DNA of 64,000 bases from Hymenolepis diminuta. Taxonomy: Eukaryota > Platyhelminthes > Cestoda > Cyclophyllidea > Hymenolepididae. Made by a program: the position numbers and the translations under genes. Below are positions 1 through 14,338 of the stretch, piece by piece (the stretch's first letter is position 1; every line of letters starts with the position of its first letter). The notes beneath the pieces are model-generated. The model saw nothing but the letters and a program-made list of their open reading frames with translations. It did not search any database and was not told the DNA's origin. The stretch covers positions 396,229 through 460,228 of the forward strand of contig CAADRB010000035.1 of NCBI GenBank assembly GCA_900708905.1, read 5' to 3'.

Positions 1-1097
1 AGGAGCCTAAGAGGAGCACCGAAGAATTCTATGCAATTAAATTCCTTGATAAACATCCATTTCTTTTTTCGACTAAGAAAAAAATATTTAAATTTCTGCA
101 ATCCACCCAAAATTTTAAAATAACTGTCAGTTGTCCCACTCGTTCGCACGTTGTACTTTGAAAGTGGAATACAATTTCATGCTGTTCTGCCCTTCAATTG
201 CATGATCCAACACGTTGTTGATATCTTCAGCAAATACAAATTTCCCAATTAATTTTCCTTTATTGTTGTAAGTAATTAAATAAATTGTTTATTACTTCAC
301 ACACCTGCAAAGCTGATGAATGATTTTCAAGTCCTCATTTGCGGAAGTGAATTCAAATTTTAAAGTCTCCACTCCGGAAATTTAAGTGTATCTCTAATGA
401 CTTCACATTTAATTACTTTCCGAAAATGCTAATAATTTATTCTAAGCTATTCATTTTACAATTAATGCAATTGTTTCCCAAATTTTCCTATTTGCTTAAA
501 GTTTAATCATTCATTTGGAAGTCCTGTATCGATTCAGAAGGAAAATTTCAATTTGATACTTAGAAAATCGTACCGTTTTCAATCTTAACGTGGTCGTCAT
601 CAAACACCTCGGACTACCAGCACTTCACTTATTTAAACTCACAACAAATTGGGGGTTATAAAGATTAGCCAAACCACCGTTATTCAGAGGATACATTAGT
701 GAACATGGTCTTATTGATTGATTGGATCGACCCAGGTCAACATTTCTGTGTAGAAAGTAAATTGACAACAGTTTGGTTCAATTTTAAATAATGTTGACAG
801 GTGCGATGATCCCCAACATGGTATTGCCGTAAGTGAAGGGTGTTTCATTATTTCATTTAAAAATGAACGTACGATTTGGACGAAAAATAGTGAGACAAAT
901 TTATAATATTTCATTGCTGTGTTTAAATTTTTAACCAAAGAAACGCGTTTGTATTTGTTTTCGTATCCTAATTTCCGTTTATTTAAGCAATACTCTTGAA
1001 TATTTAAGAATTTAAAGTTTATGTTGAGATTACGTGAAACAGTCCAGAAAGAAGTTTCTCATGTAGTGGCAAACCTGTAAATCACGTCAAGATCACT
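1..1097. other. gene-free AT-rich sequence
   Basis: I see no credible exon here on either strand. Open frames are short, AT-driven and lack splice or start context. The stretch leads into the LTR-like fragment that follows. Confidence 0.5.
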
Positions 1098-1690
1098 AAT
1101 TTGTCGAGAGTCGCCAGTTTGCAGCGGTAGATTGCCAACAATAAATTAAAAAGGAATACCAAGGATTGCGTAGATCAGGTTGTATTGAACAAAGCCCAGT
1201 ACAGAGTCTCAGGGGAAAATAGAGTATTGGAGGAGAAGGATTGAGCTATGGAAGATGCGTTGGACGAGCTAGGGTCCCTTGCTGTGTGTGTCGTGTGTAT
1301 CTCATGGAAGGCTATTTATAATCGACACTTTGGATGAGGACACGCATAAGGATATGGTTGTATGCGTGCTTTAGTTGGTCGGGACGATTGTAGGAAAAGG
1401 AAGGGCCAGTGCAGACAAGACTGCCTAATAGCAGGACCGACTAAGCGATGTCTGCTAATATCGTCCGAGGTGTGCTTACCTTTTCCGGTCAATGAAATAG
1501 GCCAGTTGAGGACACACGATGTTTGTCTATGGAGTGCTTGGGTCCCAGATAGGTTAAAGGTTTACAGACATTACTATAAAGACAAGATAATCAAATTTGG
1601 TGAAGATTAGAGAGTATGTAAGATAAATATTGCGGAGAAGAAGAATTCATCCTTCAATCAAATGGAACCCAAAGACAATGGTATAAGCCA
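1098..1690 (-). mobile_element. LTR-like retroelement fragment, copy A
   Basis: On the minus strand this matches the sequence at 56850-57410 over roughly 550 bp. Both copies have a TATAAATAG box (here 1312-1320) and, about 205 bp further on, a TGG-initial block (TGGCGAC, 1116-1110) that looks like a tRNA primer-binding site after an LTR. Both have polypyrimidine-rich sequence and a CAATAC-type block between. No gag or pol coding survives. The order promoter, transcript leader, primer-binding site is what is known for LTR retroelements and the miniature TRIM type; assignment to one of these is inference. Confidence 0.5.
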
Positions 1691-4531
1691 GACAGTCAGA
1701 GATATCATCAATAAACCGTTAAAATAGACTTGTTGGCTGTGAAAGCAACGTGTTTTAGAATACTCCGAAATTCATACTCAAAATCCAGAACAATGGTTTC
1801 CGGTTAAAATTGTCAGTCTTTTATCCCCGTTGCACGCACTAACCGACCATCGGAGATTAATATATCTCCAGAGATTAAAAGAAGTAAGTTTTGACGCTGC
1901 CCTCTACGTCTCCCATATAATTTCCCCTAACAACTAATAATAAAATATATATTTCAAGTTAAAACATAAATACACACACTCATTTTGGTGAAAGAAAGCA
2001 GTTGAATTTAAAATTCGAAGTAAATTCTGACAAAAGTGTGGAAACATAAAATGAGTCAACCGAAAAGATGGTTTTGACGGGCGATAAAATATTTCTGGAA
2101 GGTCGAACATTAAAACTTCACATTCCCAATTTATTACAAGTGTCACTTTTCTCTGAAAAGATTTTTCCCGATGTACATAGCGGTGGTCATATTCAATGAC
2201 ATTGTTTTTCATCATTCATAAATTTAATAAAATCCCAAGAAATATTTAAGTAAACCGAAAAGGAATGTGGGAAAGAATGGAAATGGTGTCAACTTACAGG
2301 AAGTCGATAATCGTTGAATACCTCTATTTCAAAATTTCTTTAAATTAATTCACTACCAAGAAATTTGAATTCAAAGTAAGTTTTGGTTATTACTATATTT
2401 GAAAAAAACGGATTGGATCACGTTGAAAAAATGTTTTGAAATTTCCTCAAAATCAAAGATATCTTAATAAAAAAATGTAATTTTATCGGAAGGAAACTTC
2501 ATCAATAATTAAAATTTGAAATATGCATACTGTAAACGATAAATTTAAACAAAAATAAAGTCAAAAGAAATGAAGAAATATAGTTTAATAAGTGAAAAAA
2601 CATTCCTGAATTGGAAAATACGACTTTTTACATTTTATAATGTATGTACTACTGATAACTTGTAAGTAGAAGTATTATCCACTTCATTACATTTGATATT
2701 GCTGAAAGAGAAGCAGTAGAAATGAAATGTCTTTTCTCCACTATCAGTTCTTCGCAGAAATAAAATAGAGGAGTCGAATTAATCTTAAGTCTGTATTGTT
2801 AAACTTGAGTTATTATTTGAAGAAGCCGATCTGATCAATACCGTTTAGGTGAAAAGCATAGAACACGTTTATAAAAATCAAATTTTACAACATTGTAGGC
2901 TCTCGTTGGCTTTAAAAGGAACAAATTTTCAGAATTTTTCCTTGAGCTCAATGATTAGACAGTTTTTAAGGTAACAATTTGTAAAAGGCTTTGTGTTGCC
3001 GCAGTCGTTGTTAGATATCCAATGTACCCGTTCTGGGATACTTAAAGTGCCTTCATTCACCAACAAATAGAATCCGATTAAACGTAGAATACGGAATATA
3101 ACCAACTAATTCTTTCAAAATGGAGCGTAAACCAAAACCAGTGAAAAATCACAGAATTGCGACGCAAGTGGCCGCGTTTCAATGAAAAGAGACATTGATT
3201 CAAAACCTTTTAGAATAAAAATTGCATTGAGTCCGCTTTCTTCGTATTTTATATTGAGTAAACTCAGAGAAAAATTTAAGGTACTTTAGAGGTACTTTAC
3301 TCCACACTCATTCTTTTGAAACGGTTAAATTAGAAATTCTTTAGTCAATGTTGAATACGATTAAAATGGCTAATAATTTGGTGGAATCACTGGTGCACGG
3401 GTAATACATTTCAAAATATAACATTTCATGTTTATATAATGGAATCATTAATTCATTGAAAGTAATTTGCATAACAGAAAACCAAAATCCCCCTCGATAT
3501 AAACAAAGACACATTTTCAATCAATAATAGATCAGCTCAAATGACATGCTTGACAATGGGATATTTCGTAATATTCTCAATAGAACCGATCTAAATTAAG
3601 TTCCGGACACTACTGACACGTTTAGTATCAGGTTAGAACCAAAGGACCTCATTTGAATTTAGCGACGCTTTCGGCAGGAATGACAAGTGAAAAGGGGTGA
3701 CGAAATCGCTATTTCGGTTGCTGAAAGCGTCCTCTCGAAATTTCTCAAAATTAATTCCTTGAATTATAAATGGAGTAATTATTTATCGAATGTTAATGAC
3801 TTCTTTTTTCCATATAAATAGCATGAATAAACATTTCTTTATCCATAAGTTGCTTTCTCCATCCACTCAAACTAATTTCTCTCTGATCGCATTAGTTTTT
3901 TCATGGCTGTTACAGGATGAAACCGGATCCCACTTACATTGAATCACTTCGAAAGATCAAGGAGCACTGAATATCCCGAAATTGAACTCGTCTCAATATC
4001 TACAGATGAAGTTATGAAGGTGGAATTATGATATAATTTGTGTTTCTAAATGAGAAATCACAGGAGTTGCATTCCTGGTGTTCTACCTTAAACATGTGCT
4101 CTAGTTCTACGCTCTTTTCATTCCTCTCTGGAATATTCCACTAATTCTTTTATGCAAATGAATGCAGAAATTTAATTAAAAGGAAAATTTTTAATTGTTA
4201 ATATCCTTCTTAATTGACTAATGAGACTTGTGCTGTATTATAAATCGAATTTACTTATCAACTAAAGGCAATGGCATGAATTTTTAATGACAAATTTCAT
4301 CTAATTTTATTATAAAAATATTTTCTTCCTCGTTTCCTACAAATGACCTCTGTGACCTAATTATCTTGGCCTCAAGGTACTCTGTAGAACTTGGAGCTCC
4401 TAATTCCCAGTTTAAATCTTAAGCTCTCCTGCATAGCTCTTATGCGTCGGAAGTGATTTTCTAATGATTACAGCAACTTTCTTTATCTCACATTAAAAGT
4501 ACAGTTAGGATAAGTTGATGCAAATGCCCAC
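1691..4531. other. gene-free AT-rich sequence
   Basis: I see no exon, RNA gene or clear repeat. The longest open frames have low-complexity AT-driven composition and no splice context. Confidence 0.45.
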
Positions 4532-4617
4532 CTAAGGTGTTTGTCCTTCTCCTTCCTGGACTTCCTCTCTGATCTCAGCAAGAGCTCCAACTCACGTTCT
4601 GCCTTTTGTCTCCTCAT
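4532..4617 (-). CDS. candidate orphan coding exon, highly charged helix
   Basis: On the minus strand an ATG at 4617 opens 28 codons ending in a plausible donor (AG|GTGGGC, intron from 4531). The product is rich in Arg, Lys and Glu with regularly spaced Leu (it includes AERELELLL), as in an amphipathic helix or coiled coil, and the local GC content is higher than in its surroundings. I do not recognise the family. No partner exon was found on the same strand below 4532, and no strong acceptor precedes the ATG, so it may be a first exon or chance. Confidence 0.22.
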
Positions 4618-7600
4618 TGTTGTAGTGGGGATTGAAAAAAGTTAGGTGAGAGATGGCCAGTATTAACTCTTACTAAATTTTTAATAATTCCTCAATTATT
4701 TTAATTCATTTAAAGTGTTTAAAAAAGCTTGAAGTGCCCTTAAGTGACCGTTGCTAGAATCTCTCTTCCCCATTTGTTCATGCTTCTCCTCCTCCTCCTC
4801 CTCCGACCGAGCTATAAATACCTCCACTGTAAACTTACACCATCTGCCCCAAATTGCGTTCACGCACCCACGGATAATTGAAGTAACTGAAAATAAGTTG
4901 TCGCCCTGTTTTGTTTATAGCGTACCAATCGAGTGTTAACACCGTAAGCCGTCGAATATCATGTGAGATAATTTTGTCTTCCCAGTCATTGCAAGGTTGA
5001 CTATCTTTGTTAAAAAACGTAAAATAAGCACCGAACTTCTTGGACAAGCATCCGATAAAATACCGAAATCCTGGATTAGAATCATGAAATTGAAATTTGG
5101 GGACATGGACTACTCATTTGAAAAATGTCGCATAACTCGAACTCAAACATTAAGTGAAATAAGACTATTTGATATCTTGACTTTGGCCTCAGCATCTCCT
5201 TGAGCCCTTCCCCTTTATCCTCGATTGAACACTCCGTTAATTGAATTTAGCTGCTTCCTATAATAAAAAAGTGTTCATTTCTTTTTACTCCGAGAAATAA
5301 TGAAGAATAATTTCTTAAAATATATCCTATGACGGTATTGGCGGAAAACTTATTAAAAGTGTTCCCTCCGAAATATCAAAACACACATTATCAATGATTC
5401 AATTAATATCTATGAGGTTCTGTTACGTAATTTCTTGGGTTACTTGTCGGTTTCTTTTACATTTCTAAATAATTTCCATTTCCGCGTACATGTTTGTTTA
5501 CACAAGAATTCGCTGACGCGTTCCAGAAGTACTACAAAGTTAAACCTAAAACCCGCGCAGTTCGTATGACCTGAAATAAAATTTTTCAAGGATCAAAGTC
5601 AGTGTAAATTTTAGAGAGGAAGCCAGCAGCCAGATACCTTTTCCTTGAACTCCGGCTATTCCTCATCTATATTGTAAAAACTTCACTACGACGAGGGAAT
5701 AGAAATACTAGAAGATTATGTGAGCGTCTGGTACATAGGAAGAATTTGGTAAGCAGATGCGTTGTGAGATTACCTGGCTGTCCATAAAGGCGGAAAAATG
5801 CTCCTTTGAGTAAAACGGAGACATTTCGGGAACGAAGGAAGTAAAGTGAATGGGAAAAGACTCGGTCACACTTGTACTTCTAACGCAATTTCCAGAGAAT
5901 TCGACTAAGTTGAATACCTGATTAACTTTTGCACGAATGTTCCTGTCTGGTGAAGAAATAATGTTTTTTGTTGTTGATTTCGAGATCGTTGGGAAAAAAA
6001 GGAAAATAATTTCCTGGAAAAATTCAATTAATTAAACCACTAGGATGCCAAAATAAGCCTTTTCTTTCTTAATTTTTTTAGAATTATTCCCTGCATGAGG
6101 CGGGATAAATTCACAATAAAAATTTAATCAAAGATACCAAATAACCTCTTAATTTTTCTCTGGAATGAAGCAACAATCGGAGATCGCGGTTGATGAAATT
6201 CCATCAACGTGTATGGAATTGCCTGACGACAAACGATCAAAAAGCAAAAATCTATAACTAGAAGCTGGACGTTTACTATCTGGATGGTAATTGACGAAAA
6301 TTTGACACAGTAAAAATAATGTTGCATAAAAAATAATTCTAATTAACTTGTGATTAGATAGATAATTATCAAGAAATATTAACTGAGAACTCCTTCACTT
6401 CTTCCATTCATTTAACCTTAATTAGTGCCGAAATATTATTATCAAATATTAAATGAATAATTAAATAAGTATTTCAAAGTTATTAGAATGCTATAATTTT
6501 AAAATAACTGCGAAAGGTCATTGCTAGTTGCTTATAGTAACGTATTTTTAAACAAATATCGGCGTTCATATGATTCTTGTCTTTGTTCTAAAAGATACAC
6601 ATATTATCCCAAATAAGGCCTTATCCAACCGACGTTTGACATTTGAATTCGCAGAGCCTGAACCTTGTAATTGTATATTTTGAAATATAAAATGCAGTTT
6701 TACGTGGGAGGGAGTTTCATCTAAGATAAGTAGATCCATTTGAATAGACCAATTTCCGATCCCAATTTCCAATTGAAAAAGTGAAAAACAAAATAATGTT
6801 CGCCAGTTTTGCAATGATATTTGCATGAAATAAAAATATTTCCAAATTTCATGGCAATACTTCACAAAAATTAATGTTTCTGTTTTTGGTTTCACTTTAG
6901 AAACCTTTACAAACGACTCTTCCATTAATTTCCGCATTGAAACCCCTCTCCGGAAAAGGTTACTATAGTTCCATGATAATTCCATCTTGAAATTCCACCT
7001 TTTTTAAAATAATTGTGCTACTATTTTTTCGTCCGTATTTTTATTTAGTTTGAAAAGTGAACGCAATTTTCCTTACAACGATACTTCCATTTCTAAATGT
7101 CAAACTGGCAGGATTATCTTCGTTGGCTCCCGAGAGATCAGTTATTCCTTCATTTTTTTGTTAAAAAAAGGACAAATTGTTCTGTCAAGTATCTCCGTGT
7201 AAAAGGTTCCTTACGAATTGTTGCTAAGTTAATATGCCTATATGGTTGTGTAAAATTTTGTGTATACCGTTTAGGAGACCACTCTGATTACCCAAATGAA
7301 ACGAACTGGGGACATTTCTCAAAAGTGGGCTCGATATAAGTTCCCATACCGTAGCAGTTAAAAAGCGTTTTAAGTCTTCTCGGCTTGTTGATTGATAATT
7401 CACGCAATTTTAACCGTTCTAAGGGACTCTATTCAGGAACCCTTTGTTCAAAGGCTAGTTTACTTTTTTCAGAATTTGGTTGCTTAATTGTACAGTGTAC
7501 TATTTCCCTCAACCCATGACTTTCTCTTATAAAATGTGACCTCTTGGACAAACCTATCCTCTCTCTCTCTCCTCTCCTCCCCTCTGCAGTTTGTCTAACC

Positions 7601-10600
7601 AACTTTGTAAATTCTAACTTTATTTGGGATCATAAATAACAGCTGCTGGAGGGGTGGTAGAGAGGCCAGACTTCCTATCTCCTGCGGACCATTAAGTTAA
7701 GAAATCGTCAAACAAGTTTAAAATTTATAAAATATGATTGAGTTATTTGAAAAAAAAATTTCAGGAATATCAAATCTTTTCTTTTCTTGTTGGATATAAA
7801 ATCATTAATTTACCTTTATGCCCGGTGGAAGTTTTATATGGGAATCAGATAGTTACGACTATGAAACGAGATGGGGTGACAGAGTGACACGATTTTGAGA
7901 GGACGAAAGTGATTAGACGGTCTAGTTAGGCTTAGAACAATCGTGTGATAGGCAAGTCAGGCTGAATGGTCTTAGTGAGTTTGTTGTAAGAGCAGGTGGC
8001 TATAGACTTCTTGCCGAACAACCACCCTTCCGGTTTCTGACAATTCTTAACCTCACAACAAAATGGAGAGAAGAGAGAGATTGATAGCTGAATACTTTTT
8101 GAGCATAAAACAATATTTTAGACTTGGTGGTATTTATACTCAGGAATGGGGACAAAGTATTTGGGTCAGACGACCATATGTGCGCTATCAACCAAGGTAA
8201 GTAATACGGCAAGTAAAGAACACCGAGGTTTCTGCAACTGGTATAATACAAATTACTTGATCACTATTCATGAATGGTACAGCGTCTAAAGTAATGAACT
8301 GAATGGAAGGGGCGGGATAACTTACAATAGGAAAATCTAGAAGCATTTAGAGCAGCAGCTTTTTTCACCTTTCAGCAAAACTTAGACGTTGTCTAGCCTT
8401 TTGAACTTTTGTCTCCAAAGAAGGACGATGAATTTCAGGGAAATTAAATTTGCAGACTTCTGTCCTCAACGCTGTTCTTGTGACACTTAGAAGGCAGATT
8501 ATTTGCTAATAGTGTCTCTTCACAACCTCCTTCAGCAAATGCGTTAGAAAACAAGTTTGCAATTCTAAATGGAAGGTCCACTGTCCAATCAGGTTCGATT
8601 GTCATATAATATTGATTTTAAAGCAATATGAACTAATTCTTCGTCGGAAATGATGAAGTATGCTTCAGTAAAATTCTGCTGAAAAATAGATCTCATTTTT
8701 TCTTTAAAGCAACAGCAGACTTATCAAACACACAAAAGTTATCACGCTGGATTTTCAATGAAGGCGCTAACAAAATCGTTGTTTTAACGAAACTTTCATG
8801 GCTCAAACCGCCAATGACTTCGAAAATCAGTATTCAAAATATAACGTCCGAACGCCTGAGGAAATGTATCTAACCCCATTGGAATGCAGATATTGGTAGA
8901 ACGTATTATTAAGTGTGCGCCATCTTTGGTGACCCCCAAGCCTTTCAAAGAATAAAGTCCCTTGAATCGTATTGGGCATCAAACATGCCGGCATTTCTTT
9001 TAATGGCTGACGTCGATATTCAAGATATGCGCAAATTTTCAGCTAACATTCACCAATCTCAGGTGGGAAATTGAAGGAATTGAGTTAATCAAAGTACTTC
9101 CTCCAGGCATTTTCAATCTTCCCAAATAAAATGCAATACAATTTAGTCGTTTATTAGTTCAATAGGTGTAATGTCACACGATTTGTCTACAAAAGAAACT
9201 GAGATCATTTTCTCCGATTCTTCATTGAAAAAACTGTAAACGGACGTTTTTTTGCAAAATTCTAAGAAGAAAAGTGCAGGAACCTGTAGCTTTGACAATT
9301 TTTCTGGGTTAACCGTTGCAAGAAATTTTTCCAGATGCGTTAATGAGATCTTGAAATTCAAAATAGATGGATTAGTTTCATCTTGCCTCATTTAATGGCT
9401 CGTCATCAGTTTGTAAAAGGAAATACATTGCCGAATTACAGTAATCATATCGGAGGCTATTTATCACTCCTTGCTGTGCGAATTAAACGTATTTTATTCA
9501 CTTCCTGCCCCTTTGTGTAATTTTCACAAAATTAGATCTATAAAATGCTGGAAAATGGACGTAAGTGCATAGAGATATCCCTTGGTGCATGTAAATACAT
9601 TCTAGTGTTTGACATTTCAGCGTTGCACAAAACAGCCGTGTTTACAAAATGTCTGGCAAATAAACACCTATTTTATGAATTTCAGCCAATTTGGAACTTT
9701 CGATAGAGCTTTACCCCGTTTTATGCTCATAGTCAGGAAAGGCGACGAGATATACATTGATAAGATGTTAGTTCTCTGGGTTACTGGTAAATGGTCCTAT
9801 TTAACACTCCACGAATTCGTATTTTCGGAAATGTTATAAAAAGCTACGTTTCGTTCGAGTGAATTGAATATTCAAAGAGCGCGTAAATCAAAGACGAAAC
9901 AGATGCGGGTAAAATGTCATCTCTCTGCACGATTTACAAAGGAGATCTGGCATGCAATCACTTGTTTGTCTTGGAAGAGGAAAATAAATATAAGCTCTTC
10001 TACCACGTCCACAAATTTAAGCATCCAGAAATAGAGCAACTTGTGTCCTTGCGGACTGTCGTGCCAGTGAAGCCGTATTATCGGTAATACTAGTGACGCT
10101 TTATTCACCTGCAGTTGACCTTATCTCTGTGCAATGACCCTCTGGCATTTTGCTTTTATTTAGCCTAATCCGTCAAATGAATGATCGATATTTGTTAACA
10201 TTTAATTAAAATTTTAAAAATTGATATTTCAAAACCACTTTCACCAAAAAGGGAAGGGAAACTAATAAACGGTGATTCATTTACCAAATTTAGACGTCAT
10301 TGCACATTCATAGTCGTTGGTCATTAGACTTCATGGCTTGATATGATGCCAGTTTCCTCATTCTTTCACCAGAGTTTTGTCCATGCAGCTTTCATATTCG
10401 AGCGTCAATTCCAAAATTTGAAGGAACCTGGGAATTATCAGAGTTTTCACCTGCTTCTCTAAATATGAAATTTCTCCCTACCTTTTGAGGAAGGAAGATG
10501 AAAATAGAAAACAGCACTGCAACCTCCTTCTAGATGTAATCATGTTTTCTGTTTCCATTCGTTTTTGAAGGACAAGAAAAAACACATTTTTTCTTTCACA

Positions 10601-13261
10601 AAAGCATCGCCCTTTCCCCTATTTCCACAGAATCTCTCAAGCGGCTTATTGCATTCATATAATCATTTAGACAGTTGAAGTAGCTGAACGAAGCACCCAA
10701 ATTCACCCATAAAGAATGAGAAAGCTCGACAGGAAAGAAAACTGAACCAACCAGGGGACTTTAGGGGAACCTGAAGAAGTTATAGGAATAAAGCGCAGCT
10801 TAATGAGGGAGAGGGCGGAGCATCAGGACGGAGATATTATATTAATGTGAGAAAAATATTTTATCGAATATTTCCGGTCTGTGAGAATAGTACTTTTATT
10901 TACGCCCACATTATTTCCGAAAAACCTTGTATTTATATTTCTGGCCCGTTTGTATACTTCAAGGTCATAATGAAAATCGTTTTGTGCCCAGTTAACCTGT
11001 TCTCTTCTCTTCTAATACTCGAAATATCAGGCATTAAGACCATTAAACTGGCATACATTAACGTTCAATCTCTGACGCGCAATGACTTGATTAAAATCAT
11101 TTTCCGCCAGAGGACCGATTCGCCATCAGACCAACCACATTGGAACTCTTAGCTATCAATAATAGATTTGAAGCCTATACATCCTTCTATTGGTCCATTC
11201 ATTCAATAGTCCCTTTCTTCAAGAAAGGTCTAGAAGTGAGTTAGTTTAACCTAACAGGTTTTTATTTCATTACCTCAGCAGTGTTGACCACCGAACTAGC
11301 CTGACCCAATTGTATTTCAAGGCTGTTCGTTCTCCTTCTATAAGGATATTTTCACATTTACCCTTCATACCTTTCAATACGGCGTCCTGTTCACTGGATA
11401 TTTTTTATCCCTAAAATAGCTGAGAGAACAAATTGCCAGTGCAGAAAAGCCACTGAGAAAGGGTTTGAAGTGATTAAGTTGGGTTCAAGAAAGTTTTTTG
11501 ATCATATTAGGCTGAAAGGTTACCAAATGCAATGAGTGGAATATTGTGCTTCTCCTCTTTCAAAATAAATAGATTCTGACAATTGCATCTGCATCAGCGT
11601 ATTGTTGCCATTAGCGCGACGATGCCACTTATTTCTGAATCTTCTGCTTTCATATTTTGCTGAAAGACGATGAGATTAGCTACTGGGAAAGACACACAAA
11701 GCCCCTTCCTCATACACGGAACTTCGTTTATAATTGGTCACCTCTTGTGCATTTTAGCTGCTATGACAAAAATTATTCTCCTTGAAAACGATTTATTTGT
11801 TTAACTTTACTCTGCAATTTCTGATGTTTTAATGATCTAAAGCTCTAAGACCAAGAGGGCTGACTGAGAACAAATGGTATTATGCTGCTTCTGGTATTTG
11901 GAAGAAGAGGTGACTTGAAGCGACAAGACCGACAATCACAAAATAATAACCGCTCATTAAAGCATCTGCGGATGTAGAATTTGTTCAGTGACCCATGGGA
12001 TGCATTTTGGAATTTTAACTGACTACTAAATGAGTACCCTGGAATTCAAGTCCAAAAATTAAATGAGGTAACTCTTCCGACGCCCCCTTTCGATCTCCTG
12101 GTCGTACTCCTTGCCGCAATTTATTGACCCAAATTTCAATTTCTTTCTCACAATGAAAAATTTAATTTTTTTTTAAATCTCAGTAAATTGAAATAATTTT
12201 AAAATAAGAAAACTACTTGAACATTTAAGGATGATATAATTATTTTATATTCGTTTTTGGTCTTAGTTAAGCTTAAGCTTCAATTCCATAGATGCCTCCG
12301 GAGGTTCCTTTTACAATAAAAACCAATTCTCCAGCTTTATGACAGTGGAAAATGTCAAAAAAAAAGGATATTTTTAGCACCACTTCGACAGTTAGAATAT
12401 GCGTTTATTGGTATCCATGGCGGGAGAAAATTCTCAACTTCTTCTCTTTTTAAAAACGAGCTTTTCTCATTCTGAATATTCTTCTCCTACTCCCCACGAT
12501 TGCATCTGGGACAATATGACGCAATGGCCTATGAAAGCTCTCAGTCCACGAGGACTTGCTGACGTCTGTATAAGCAGTGTTGTGAGGCAAAGGGCAACCG
12601 AGATTCCTGTATTTAATGCACTTCAAGTTACTTAATCGCAGGTCATGTTTTATACGGAGTCACAGTTGATTGGCCGATATGAAAGGTCAGTCTAACTCGA
12701 AGTAAGAAGTATAAATAGAAATCGACGTAACAAGTTTTACAATTTATTTAGTAAATATGAGTGGAAATTTTTATTTTAAACGTTCGTGGTGCACCTGATT
12801 ATTGTAAAAGGCATCTGTTCAGCAAATATTGTGGAAGTGTGTTACTGCTTCTGATTTCTGAAATCAGCCTAATTCGTTGTTTTTCTCCTACCGAAATCAA
12901 GTATTTTTAATTCTGGTGAAATGATAATTTCAATAAAATAATCACAAATGATTTTGCAATTGCTCTATTTGCACGTAAGTTCAAGAGTCTGTATCTGGCG
13001 AGGCAACGAAATCTGTACTTTAAAAGTTTGTCCGGTCATTTCTACCTTATCATCTTGCACTCAAAACCAGAGTCCAAGACACGTAGGGCATGCAAAAATA
13101 CTTTCAATTCTTCCCAGCTTTCAAGTGCGCTACATCCAAATTCGGTATCAAAAGGACACCCTCTTCCACGCCCTCATTTCTTTCACTTGTTTTTTTGTAA
13201 GAATCCTGGATGTACCCATTTTGGGAACTGGAAAATCAATAAGGAAGAAGTATCTCAAACC
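4618..13261. other. gene-free AT-rich stretch
   Basis: Nothing here passes as a gene. There is a short TCC-type triplet run at about 4787-4804, a CT-rich tract near 7557-7590 ending in CAG, and a 10-bp palindrome (CCTCCGGAGG) at about 12293. A frame at 9143-9391 on the minus strand begins near a short block (GAGCCATTAAATG) that recurs at the edge of the repeat at 36588-36845, so it may be a remote relic of that family. Other open frames (6566-6985, 12399-12635) resemble nothing I know. Confidence 0.4.
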
Positions 13262-13293
13262 AAAATAATTAAACCACTTGGTTTAATTATTTT
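13262..13293. repeat. perfect 15-bp inverted repeat (hairpin)
   Basis: The arms AAAATAATTAAACCA (13262-13276) and TGGTTTAATTATTTT (13279-13293) are exact reverse complements separated by two bases. This would give a 15-bp stem with almost no loop, or a cruciform. No flanking gene explains it. Confidence 0.8.
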
Positions 13294-14338
13294 TTCCCGA
13301 ATCGAAAGCAAATTCGATTTTATAAAGGTCGCAGTAGTACTTGATAAGGTTTTAAGGAGGTATGACATGGGGTCATCTGATCAAACTTCCTTTCGTCTAG
13401 TTTCAGAAATAACGGACTCAATTCCGAACCAGTAGATATGCGAACTATTTCTCCATAAGCCATTTCCATGGCACATTTGGCCAATATTCTTCGCCCCCGT
13501 AAATAGTTGTACCATGTCCCGCCGAGTGATTAATTACACGAAAAAGTCATTTTAATTTTCCAAATGTCCCAAAAATGTTACCTTTGGGATATCCGGAGAT
13601 AAAAATCACTAGCTGTCTCATTACTTCAATTCTTTAATGTTTGTCTGCGGAACAAAATCTCTATACTCCGATTCTGATTGGATGGATAGTATTTCCAAAA
13701 GCAAGGAGATGAAAATTGACTCCTTTAACAGCCGAAGTATTTGTATTCTTGATGCAGTGGGAAAATATCCCGTATCACTGGTCTGTGAAAAACTGACTTC
13801 TTACTATCAAATGCTTAACATGGTTTTCGTGTTTGAAAATTCAATGAACTACAGTGATTTTTGTAGAAACCGTAAATGAGGAAACCATCTGTAAAACGTA
13901 TTAACTACAATCGATTAATGGCACGTCAACGTATGTACTTGGATCAGTCCATAAACTTTTAAGAATGACCGATAGTTCCACAAAACTTCGTGAATAATAC
14001 TATTTACACGTAATTTATCGACAGATTCGAAAAGTAACCCATCCATATAATTTACCCAAGCAACAGTGAAATGAAACATTTTAACCCTTTAAACATTCCA
14101 CAAATTTCCACAGATTTATTCTTCGGTTTAAGGTCATACTGAGGCCATTTTGATTTAAAACGTAACGGCACTTGTAAATTTTTTTTACGAAAAAGGAAGT
14201 AAGTGATTCCGTTAAGTGAAAATATTTTCTCATTCACCCGTAAACAAACTATAAATTAGCCTATTAGTTGCAGGCGAAATTGACATATCATTTATTTTCA
14301 GCCCCGCTAATAGCCAAAATAAATTATTATTGAACACG

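Noticed and set aside
6566..6985. 139-codon open frame on -
   Set aside because: AT-biased composition, no domain, no splice or promoter context.
12399..12635. 78-codon open frame on +, containing a hammerhead-like GTCCACGAGGAC stem
   Set aside because: The conserved hammerhead core CTGANGA...GAAA is absent, and the frame shows no domain, splice sites or promoter.
13028..13435. 135-codon open frame on +
   Set aside because: It overlaps another frame of similar length, spans the AT palindrome and has no recognisable motif; chance is likelier.
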